Shown here one piece after another: positions 52,709-59,018 of a stretch of 59,018 bases of DNA; within the stretch, counting starts at the first letter, position 1, and the number at the start of each line of letters is the position of its first letter. The position numbers and the translations under genes are program-made. The notes beneath the pieces were generated by a model. It searched no databases and was not told the origin of the DNA. It was given only the letters and a program-made list of their open reading frames with translations. The stretch comes from Lacunisphaera sp. (GTDB lineage Bacteria > Verrucomicrobiota > Verrucomicrobiia > Opitutales > Opitutaceae), in assembly GCA_029945855.1 (NCBI GenBank), contig JAQSDJ010000048.1:1-59018 (forward strand), read 5' to 3'.

Positions 52709-55507
52709 ATGACCGGCCGCGCTTCCAGTCCCACCCTCCGCCAGCCCGCCTTCACCAACGACAGCTCCCCGACGGAGCGCCTGGCCGCCTGCAAGGCCTA
52801 CCTGCACGCCGAAAGCACCCGCATCCACCAGCGCCACGACGACGGCGAGCCGGGGCAGAAGGTCGTCCAGGCCCTCGCCGTCATGACCGACCGGTTGCTG
52901 CGCCCGCTCTTCGACCATGCCCTCGCGGACTGGCGCAAACAGCACGGCGAACCACCCGCCCCGGTCTGCCTCATCGCCCTCGGCGGCTACGGCCGCAGCG
53001 AGCTCAGCCCGCTGAGCGATGTCGACGTGATGTTCCTCTATCCCTCGACCGGCAACGCCAAGGATCTCGCGAAGTTCCAGGAGCACCTCACCAACGGCGT
53101 CCTCTACCCGCTCTGGGACCTGCGCCTGAAGATCGGCCATTCCACCCGCACGCTCAACGACGTGTTCGCCGAGGCCGGCCGCGACATCCGCACCAAGACC
53201 TCCCTGCTCGAGTCCCGCTTCGTGGCCGGCACGGAATCGCTCTACGACACCTTCGCCGAGGCCTACCGGAAGCATTATCTGACCGACAACCCCAAGGGCT
53301 ACATCGCCGCGCGCCTCGCCGACCAGGCCAGCCGCCGCGCGCAGAACGGCGACACCGTCTTCATGCAGGAGCCCGACATCAAGAACGGCGTCGGCGGCCT
53401 GCGCGATTACCAGAACGCGCTCTGGATGGCGCGCGTGCGCCTCGGCATCACCCGCCTCGAGGAGCTGGTGGAGCAAAAATACCTCGAGCCGACCGAGCTG
53501 CGCCACTTCCAGCGCGGCTACCATTTCCTGCTCCGGGTCCGGAACGAACTGCACTACATGAGCAAGCATCCCACCGATGTGCTCAACCTCGAGGTGCAGC
53601 CCCGGCTCGCGCACAACCTCGGCTACCCGCAGCAAGCGCTGCTGGAGCGCGTCGAGGCGTTCATGCACGACTACTACCGGCATGCCTCGGCCATCTACAC
53701 CCTGTCCAAGGTCATCGAGCAGCGCCTCGCCCTGACCATCGCCGCCGGGCCGGGCTTCGTCGGCTCGCTGAAGAACATGCTGCTGGCCCGCCGCGCGGAG
53801 CGCACGAAGCGCATCGACGGCTTCCTCCTGCGCGGTCGCGAGCTCGCCGCCGAGACCCCGAACGTGTTCAAGGACGACCCGGTGCGAATGATCCGCGTCT
53901 TCCGGCACTGCCAGCAGCTCGGCTGCGCCCCGGACGTCGACCTCGCCGCCCTCATCCGCGCGTCGCTCAAGCTCGTCAACAAGCAGGTGATCGAGTCCCT
54001 CGACGCCAACCTGAGCTTCCGCACCATGCTGGAGGAAACCGGCCAGGTGCACCCGCCGCTGGCCCTGATGCACGAGCTGGGCGTGCTCGGCCGCTTCATC
54101 CCGGAGTTCAAGCCGCTGACCTGCCTCGTCCAGCACGAGTATTACCACCGCTACACCGCGGACATCCACACCCTCAGCGCCATCCGCGAACTCGACAACA
54201 TCTTCACCCCCACCGGCGAGGTTGCGCAGAAATACCGCGAGGAACTCCACCAGACGGCCCACCCCACCCTGCTTTATCTCATTCTGCTCCTCCACGACAT
54301 CGGCAAGGGCAAGGGCATCCAGGGCCACGCCGAGTCCGGCGTCACGCTCGCGCTCCCCGTGCTCGAGCGCCTGCAGATCCCCGCCGACCTGCGGGAAACC
54401 GTCTCCTTTATCATCAAAAATCACCTGATGATGGCACGGTTCTGGCAGAAGCATGACCTCGATGACCCCCAGACATCAGCCACCTTTGCCGACCTCGTCG
54501 GCGACGCCGACCGCCTGCGCTACCTTTTCGTGCACACGTTCTGCGACGCGAGCGGCACCTCCGCCAGCCTCTGGAACAGCTACAAGGACTCGCTCCACCG
54601 GCGCCTGTTCGACACCACGCTCGAACGCCTGACCTTCGGCGACAAAGTCGAGACCCGCCTCCGCGAACGCAAGGAAATGACCCGCCAGAATCTCATCGCC
54701 CAGCAGATCCCCGGCATCAGCCCGGACGAGATCACCGCGCATTTCAACATGCTCCCCGAGCGGTATTTCATCCAGACCGAGGGGGCCGAGATCACCCTGC
54801 ACATCCAGATGGTCAACCGGCTGCTGCACTCCATCTCGGCCGCCGAGTCGCTCGGCGCGCTCCGGCCCGTCATCGAGTGGAAGGACGACCTCAACCGCAG
54901 CTACACCACCGTGCACGTCGTCACCTGGGACCGTGCCGGTCTGTTCTACAAGCTGGCCGGGGCGTTCAGCGTCGCGGGTCTCAGCATCCTCTCCGCCCGC
55001 ATCACGACGCGCTCCGACCACATCGCCATCGACACCTTCCACATCGTCGAGCCCGGGCGCGGCCTGGTGCAGAACCAGAAGGCGATGGACACCTTCGCCC
55101 GCACCGTGGAGGACGCGCTCGTCAGCAACAAGGACCTGCTCCCCGAGATCACCGCGCAGGCCAAGCGCTACGCCGCCGCCACCCGCTACACCGCCGAGGG
55201 CCGCGAGCAGCCCGTGTCCTTCCCGCCGACGGTCGAGGTCTACCACGAGATCTCCCTCAACCGCATCATCGTCGAGATCCAGGCCCACGACCAGATCGGC
55301 CTGCTCTACCGGCTGGTGAAGACCATTTCCGACCACGGCTTCGACATCACCTTCGCCCGTATCAACACCGAGCGCAGCGTGGCGATCGACACCTTCTACA
55401 TCGAGCCCGAGAAGGCCGAGGTCGCCGCGGACGCCACCCGGCTGCACAGCCTGCGCGACGCCCTCCGCACCGTCATCACGCCCGAAGCCGCCCAGGCGGC
55501 CGGGTGA
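52709..55507 (+). CDS. glnD: [Protein-PII] uridylyltransferase GlnD
   Basis: Bifunctional nitrogen sensor that adds UMP to PII proteins when glutamine is low and removes it when high. 932 residues from ATG 52709; the frame is open to 52547 but runs into the tRNA gene. Nucleotidyltransferase motif LGGYGRSELSPLSDVDVMFL at 91-110, GlnD linker domain DIKNGVGGLRDYQNALW, HD domain with H529-D530 in LLLHDIGKGKG, and two ACT domains (about 731-805, TTVHVVTWDRAGLFYKLAG, and about 850-925, RIIVEIQAHDQIGLLYRLV). All catalytic motifs look intact. No PII gene is adjacent. Confidence 0.96.
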   Translation: MTGRASSPTLRQPAFTNDSSPTERLAACKAYLHAESTRIHQRHDDGEPGQKVVQALAVMTDRLLRPLFDHALADWRKQHGEPPAPVCLIALGGYGRSELSPLSDVDVMFLYPSTGNAKDLAKFQEHLTNGVLYPLWDLRLKIGHSTRTLNDVFAEAGRDIRTKTSLLESRFVAGTESLYDTFAEAYRKHYLTDNPKGYIAARLADQASRRAQNGDTVFMQEPDIKNGVGGLRDYQNALWMARVRLGITRLEELVEQKYLEPTELRHFQRGYHFLLRVRNELHYMSKHPTDVLNLEVQPRLAHNLGYPQQALLERVEAFMHDYYRHASAIYTLSKVIEQRLALTIAAGPGFVGSLKNMLLARRAERTKRIDGFLLRGRELAAETPNVFKDDPVRMIRVFRHCQQLGCAPDVDLAALIRASLKLVNKQVIESLDANLSFRTMLEETGQVHPPLALMHELGVLGRFIPEFKPLTCLVQHEYYHRYTADIHTLSAIRELDNIFTPTGEVAQKYREELHQTAHPTLLYLILLLHDIGKGKGIQGHAESGVTLALPVLERLQIPADLRETVSFIIKNHLMMARFWQKHDLDDPQTSATFADLVGDADRLRYLFVHTFCDASGTSASLWNSYKDSLHRRLFDTTLERLTFGDKVETRLRERKEMTRQNLIAQQIPGISPDEITAHFNMLPERYFIQTEGAEITLHIQMVNRLLHSISAAESLGALRPVIEWKDDLNRSYTTVHVVTWDRAGLFYKLAGAFSVAGLSILSARITTRSDHIAIDTFHIVEPGRGLVQNQKAMDTFARTVEDALVSNKDLLPEITAQAKRYAAATRYTAEGREQPVSFPPTVEVYHEISLNRIIVEIQAHDQIGLLYRLVKTISDHGFDITFARINTERSVAIDTFYIEPEKAEVAADATRLHSLRDALRTVITPEAAQAAG

Positions 55508-55526
55508 TCTGGTTGTATCGTTTGAC

Positions 55527-55690
55527 TGTAGGGCGGGATCGCTGAGCCCGCCATGACGGTCTGTCATTACCCTTCGTCGTCATCCTGAGCGAAGCGAAGG
55601 ATCCATCGGCATACCCGCATCCTGCTGGATTCTTCGCTGCGCTCAGAATGACATTCCGGGGAAAGGCGGGATCAGCGATCCCGCCCTGCA
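55527..55690. repeat. Nested palindromic element
   Basis: Outer arms 55527-55552 and 55665-55690 are complementary over 26 bp with two mismatches (core GGGCGGGATCGCTGA). Inner arms 55579-55604 and 55627-55652 are complementary over 26 bp with three mismatches (core CTGAGCGAAGCGAAG). Each outer arm also folds on itself (GGCGGGATC-AGC-GATCCCGCC). No coding sequence. Such mobile palindromes (REP/MITE-like) are usually dispersed. It ends exactly where the IS target duplication begins. Confidence 0.85.
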
Positions 55691-55698
55691 ATATCAAA
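55691..55698. repeat. Left target-site duplication of the IS element
   Basis: ATATCAAA, repeated exactly at 57776-57783. Eight bases is the size known for IS1595-family insertions. Confidence 0.88.
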
Positions 55699-55700
55699 AT

Positions 55701-55723
55701 GGGGTATGCAGTTGAATGACACT
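55701..55723. repeat. Left terminal inverted repeat of the IS element
   Basis: Begins GGGGTATGCAGTTGAATGAC; pairs with the right end with one mismatch in the first 22 bases. Confidence 0.9.
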
Positions 55724-55839
55724 CGATTTTTCGGGGCCAGAACTAGTGACCGGCCGCTCGTTTCGCTGCGAGGGCGATCATATCGGTAGGCTCACCGATA
55801 TGGTCCTGTGCGGAAAATTCGCCACAATTGGAAGACGCC

Positions 55840-56676
55840 CTACTGAAGTCGCTTAGCGTTGTTGTTCTTCGATAGACTGCGCAATTGAAAGATGGCCGCC
55901 TCATTCAATCGGACCAGGCGGTCGGCTTGTGGAAGGCCTTGCCGAATCAACACTGAATTGACGCTTTCCAGATTGGACATGACAATAAGTTGCTCCGCTG
56001 TCGCTTGGTCGCGGATGTTTTCACTGGCCGGCGCGCCCGGATGGGCGGCGCGCCACTGTCTGGCGGTCTGCCCGAAAAGCGCTACATTGAGCAGGTCCGC
56101 TTCATCCGCGTAAATAAACGATGCCTGCTGATTAGTTATGCTGGCTGGTATCAATTCATCCCTGATGGCGTCGGTGTGGATCTGATAGTTGATCTTGGCG
56201 AGGGTGCGCTGGAGGTTCCACCCGAGTTTCAGACGATCGCTTTCGTCGTTCTTTAGGCGCTGAAATTCCTTGATCAGGTAGAGTTTGAATTCGACCGATA
56301 CCCAGGCCGCGAACTCGAAGGCGATGTCTTTATGGGCGTAGGTTCCGCCATAACGTCCTTGCTTGGCGATGATACCGATTGCCCCTGTTTTCTCGATCCA
56401 TTCCTTCGGCGTTAGTATGAAGCGATTCAGGCCGGCCTGAACCCTAAACCCGTCAAATTCCACAGGATTAAACGCCGGATTATTGAGGCGCTCCCATACC
56501 CCAAGATACTCGATCGTGTTTCGGTTGCGCAGCCAGGTCCGAATAATGTCATCCATGCCTTCCTGATTTTTGTGGCGAGCAATGTCCGTGATGCAGATGT
56601 AGTCATCCTTGTTTACGGATAAAACACGAATGGCGGTTCCTTGCACGTCGATGGCGCTGCTTTGTTTCTTGGTCAT
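55840..56676 (-). CDS. KilA-N domain protein (passenger gene of the IS element)
   Basis: 278 residues from ATG 56676. The KilA-N fold is recognisable: VQGTAIRVLSVNKDDYICITDIARHKN, DDIIRTWLRNRNTIEYLGVWERLNNPAFNPVEFDGFR and GIIAKQGRYGGTYAHKDIAFEFAAWVSVEFKLYLIKEF, a DNA-binding domain common in phages and mobile DNA. The C-terminal half contains NQQASFIYADEADLLNVALFGQTARQWR. The gene is less GC-rich than its neighbours. A longer form from ATG 56772 (310 residues) overlaps the transposase stop by ATGA, which would couple translation; its extra 32 residues do not look like KilA-N. Role in transposition or in the host unknown. Confidence 0.85.
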   Translation of the reverse strand: MTKKQSSAIDVQGTAIRVLSVNKDDYICITDIARHKNQEGMDDIIRTWLRNRNTIEYLGVWERLNNPAFNPVEFDGFRVQAGLNRFILTPKEWIEKTGAIGIIAKQGRYGGTYAHKDIAFEFAAWVSVEFKLYLIKEFQRLKNDESDRLKLGWNLQRTLAKINYQIHTDAIRDELIPASITNQQASFIYADEADLLNVALFGQTARQWRAAHPGAPASENIRDQATAEQLIVMSNLESVNSVLIRQGLPQADRLVRLNEAAIFQLRSLSKNNNAKRLQ

Positions 56677-56768
56677 GTGTATCAGGGGTATTCTAAACCC
56701 GGCCAATTGCACGGGTTTGGAAGTTGTTGATATAGTGGGTGTAAATATGCTGTCCACCCATAATAGCA

Positions 56769-57713
56769 TCATAGTCGTGCCCGTGTGACCGGGCCGTTCC
56801 TCAGCACTTGAGTCAGGAGCCGATGAAACAGAAGCCCGCGGCTGTCGGAGGCGCGCCGATTAAATCGAAACACAAACTCATCCAGATAGGACTGGAGCCG
56901 ATGGTGGCTGACTGAACCTTGGTGGGTGCCGAGTAGCCAGCGCTTCAGCAAGGCTGCCACTCGGTGAACGTGCGGGAGCAGGTTCTTGCCAACCTGCGGG
57001 GTGTGACGCGAGACCGTGTGTCGATAGCCGCTTTTCGGCAGACCGATATAGCTGCTGAGTCCATCGGTGACGACCTCGCTACCTTTCTCTACCAGGTCCT
57101 CAACGGTGCTGATCAGGGTGACCGCAGTAGCATCAGGGATAACAACCAGGCGGATCCGCCCCATGCGCCGACCTCTGATTTCAGTGGCGATCAAGACCAG
57201 TGACTTGCCGGCTGCACCGCGGCCACGCTTGCCGGTTTTGACGCCGCCGATGAAGGTTTCGTCGACCTCCACTTCACCGGTCAGTTTCGTGCGGGATGGC
57301 ACGACGGCCGCCCGCCGCATGCGGTGCATCCACTCCCAACTGGTGTGGTAACTACCGAAGCCAAGCGACCGTTGGAGGCTAAGGGCACTGCCGCCGTTCT
57401 TCTGGCTGCAAAGATGCCACACGGCCTCAAGCCAATCTCGGATCGGCTTACGTGTTCGGTGAAGGAGCGTCCCGCAGGTCGCAGAAACCCACTTTCGGCA
57501 GGCCTTGCAGCGGCGCAGGCCTGGCGCCGCTTCCCAGGCTTCAATCCCGCTGCACCTGGGGCACGCGAATCCATCCTGCCAACGAATCGCTGCCAGATAA
57601 CCAAGGCAGTCCGACTCTTCGCGGAACCATTGTGAGAACTCAGGTCGATCCCGCGGGAACGGTGGCGTAAGGGCCGCCAGGTTGGCTGCCCGATGTCTGG
57701 CCGGGGCGTGCAT
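56769..57713 (-). CDS. IS1595-family transposase
   Basis: 314 residues. N-terminal zinc ribbon with C51-x2-C54 and C69-x2-C72 (CPRC...CKAC), then a helix-turn-helix-like part WLEAVWHLCSQKNGGSALSLQRSLGFGSYHTSWEWMHRMR (motifs SALSLQR, TSWEWMHRMR). The ISXO2-like DDE domain has D151 in EVEVDETFIGG, D217 in VVTDGLSSY and an acidic residue in YLDEFVFRFNRR near 279. The frame is intact over the full expected length, so the element may be active. Confidence 0.93.
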   Translation of the reverse strand: MHAPARHRAANLAALTPPFPRDRPEFSQWFREESDCLGYLAAIRWQDGFACPRCSGIEAWEAAPGLRRCKACRKWVSATCGTLLHRTRKPIRDWLEAVWHLCSQKNGGSALSLQRSLGFGSYHTSWEWMHRMRRAAVVPSRTKLTGEVEVDETFIGGVKTGKRGRGAAGKSLVLIATEIRGRRMGRIRLVVIPDATAVTLISTVEDLVEKGSEVVTDGLSSYIGLPKSGYRHTVSRHTPQVGKNLLPHVHRVAALLKRWLLGTHQGSVSHHRLQSYLDEFVFRFNRRASDSRGLLFHRLLTQVLRNGPVTRARL

Positions 57714-57750
57714 TTCGGCGAAAGGGCCGCGAGAAATGCCACACTCTGGC

Positions 57751-57773
57751 GGTGTCAGTCAACTGCATACCCC
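57751..57773. repeat. Right terminal inverted repeat of the IS element
   Basis: Complement begins GGGGTATGCAGTTGACTGAC. See the left repeat at 55701. Confidence 0.9.
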
Positions 57774-57775
57774 GT

Positions 57776-57783
57776 ATATCAAA
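57776..57783. repeat. Right target-site duplication of the IS element
   Basis: ATATCAAA, identical to 55691-55698. Confidence 0.88.
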
Positions 57784-57849
57784 TGACGCGTTCCCCCGCC
57801 CCAATTTTCTCTCCCCAAGCCCGCGCAATCCTGCTCATCTCGGTGGCGA

Positions 57850-59018
57850 ATGAGTCCTGATGACACGAGTGATCCGGCGGTCCTCTACCGCATCGCGTCC
57901 CTGGCGGCCCGCGCCCACGATGCCGCGACCGCCCCGCGCGAGATCCTGTCCGCCATCATGTCCGCCTTTCCCGCCGACAGCGGCTCCCTCTCCCTCCTCA
58001 GCGCCGAGAGCGGCCGCCTCGAGATCTGCGTCGAACAGGGCCTGCCGGGCGATGTGGGTGATTTCGCCCTGCGCCCCGGCCAGGGCGTCACCGGCTGGGT
58101 CGCCCTCCACGGCCGGCCGCTGCTGGTGGCCGATGTCGCCGCCGACCCGCGCTACATCCTCGCCCGCCGCGACGTGCGCTGCGAGATGGCCGCCCCGCTC
58201 ATCGTCGAGGGTCGCACCATCGGGGTCGTCAACCTCGACGCCGACCGCGTGGCCGCCTTTGACGAGGCTGCGCTCCAGCGGCTGGCCCGCTACGCCGAGG
58301 AGGCCGGCGCCGTCCTGCACCGCCTCTGGCAGCTCGGGCGCCTGCGCGCCAACTCCACCCAGCTCACCACCCTCGTCGAGCTCGGCCACGCCCTCGTCAC
58401 CCAGCTCGCGCCCGAGGAATTGCTGTCCACCCTGACGCAGAGCGGCCGCGCCCTCTTCAACGCCCGCCTCTGCCTGCTGCACGACTACGACAGCACGCGC
58501 CACGAACTCCGCCTGCACGCCTGGTCCGCCAGCGGCGACCTCGCCGCCCCCGGCCTGGCGCTGCAGCAGCAGACGGTGTCCGCCGATTCCTCCCTGCTCA
58601 TCGCCGTCATCCGCTCGGGCCGGACCACCGAGTTCCAGGACATCGACGGCCCCGGCTACAGCGAGGCCGCCGACCTCCCGCGCGACGCCGCGCTCTGCTC
58701 CGTGCTGGCTGCGCCGCTGATCCTCGAAGGCGAGCCCGCCGGCGTGCTCTCCGTCTACTATGGCACGCCGCACCGGTTCAGCGACGACGAGAAACGGCTC
58801 TTCACCGCCCTCGCCAGCTTCGCCGCCGTCGCCCTGCAGAACGCCCGGCTCTACGCCCGCGTCTTCCACACCGAGGAGGTGCTGCGCAAGAACGAGACCC
58901 TCACCACCCTCGGCCTGCTCGCCGCCGAGATCGCGCACGAGATCCGGAATCCGCTCACCGTCATCAAGCTCCTGCACGGCCCGCTCGGCGCCGATTTCCC
59001 GGCCGAGGACCCGCGCCG
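57850..59018 (+). CDS. GAF-domain sensor histidine kinase (C-terminal part cut by window edge)
   Basis: Open from ATG 57850 to the window end (389 codons). Two GAF domains are visible: about 28-170 (DSGSLSLLSAESGRLEICVEQGLPG, GQGVTGWVALHGRPLLVADVAADPRY, MAAPLIVEGRTIGVVNLD) and about 185-340 (LCLLHDYDSTRHELRLHAW, SVLAAPLILEGEPAGVLSVYYG). A HisKA dimerisation domain follows with His363 in EIAHEIRNPLTVIKLL, then the edge; the ATPase domain must lie outside. No transmembrane segment, so a soluble sensor. The IS element lies upstream and may have separated it from former control sequences. Confidence 0.92.
   Translation, partial: MSPDDTSDPAVLYRIASLAARAHDAATAPREILSAIMSAFPADSGSLSLLSAESGRLEICVEQGLPGDVGDFALRPGQGVTGWVALHGRPLLVADVAADPRYILARRDVRCEMAAPLIVEGRTIGVVNLDADRVAAFDEAALQRLARYAEEAGAVLHRLWQLGRLRANSTQLTTLVELGHALVTQLAPEELLSTLTQSGRALFNARLCLLHDYDSTRHELRLHAWSASGDLAAPGLALQQQTVSADSSLLIAVIRSGRTTEFQDIDGPGYSEAADLPRDAALCSVLAAPLILEGEPAGVLSVYYGTPHRFSDDEKRLFTALASFAAVALQNARLYARVFHTEEVLRKNETLTTLGLLAAEIAHEIRNPLTVIKLLHGPLGADFPAEDPR

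Larger units (their letters stand above)
55699..57775 (-). mobile_element. IS1595-family insertion element carrying a KilA-N gene (2077 bp)
   Basis: The element is bounded by inverted repeats: left GGGGTATGCAGTTGAATGACAC (from 55701) and right the complement of GGGGTATGCAGTTGACTGACAC (to 57773), 21 of 22 bases equal. Counting two more bases at each end (AT, and AC in the same orientation) the flanks are perfect 8-bp duplications ATATCAAA. Inside are an IS1595-type transposase gene and a KilA-N-domain gene in the same direction. The intact duplication and near-identical ends suggest recent insertion, beside the nested palindrome. Confidence 0.9.

Overview
The window is about 59 kb of GC-rich DNA, mostly one very large flagellar and chemotaxis cluster. 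The high GC content, the gene order, the general lack of Shine-Dalgarno sequences and the RHS-type fragment suggest a free-living motile bacterium of the Verrucomicrobiota, most like Opitutaceae (Opitutus/Lacunisphaera). This placement is inferred from overall appearance; no marker such as 16S rRNA is present.

Layout. Positions 1-10210 are chemotaxis: a methyl-accepting protein (cut by the left edge) and an OprB-type porin on the minus strand, then cheA and an HDOD protein on the plus strand, an RHS remnant, and a minus-strand operon cheR-cheB-response regulator/HD protein-cheD. Positions 10406-24453 are the first flagellar operon: flgB-flgC-fliE-fliF-fliG-fliH-fliI-fliJ-(MotE-like)-fliK-flgD-flgE-fliL-fliM-fliN-fliO-fliP-fliQ-fliR. 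Positions 24576-31991 are the second: flhB-flhA-flhF-(small membrane protein)-fliA-motA-motB-(small protein). Positions 32411-41656 are the third: flgF-flgG-flgA-flgH-flgI-flgJ-flgN-flgK-flgL-fliW-csrA-fliC, closed by a strong terminator. Three large PAS-rich hybrid histidine kinases follow (41671-52319). After them come tRNA-Gly(GCC), glnD, a nested palindromic repeat, an IS1595-type insertion with an 8-bp target duplication that carries a KilA-N gene, and the start of a GAF-domain histidine kinase cut by the right edge.

Regulation read from the sequence. All three flagellar operons begin with a sigma-54 (-24/-12) promoter. Each lies 30-33 nt from the start codon, so the predicted mRNAs have leaders of only about 4-7 nt, and each has an AT-rich AGTT-type box about 50 bp further upstream. 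The second operon encodes the flagellar sigma factor FliA (sigma-28). Sigma-28-like promoters precede cheA, the cheR operon and the two divergent kinases, which fits a sigma-54 to sigma-28 cascade. The flagellin gene has no recognisable sigma-28 site of its own.

Not seen in the window: fliD, fliS, flgM, flhG, cheW, a stand-alone cheY and a sigma-54 activator. Unusual points include a FlhF with altered GTPase motifs, a degenerate HD-GYP domain, a C11 tract inside fliK, 7-bp tandem repeats just before flgG and flgK, and the passenger-carrying insertion element.
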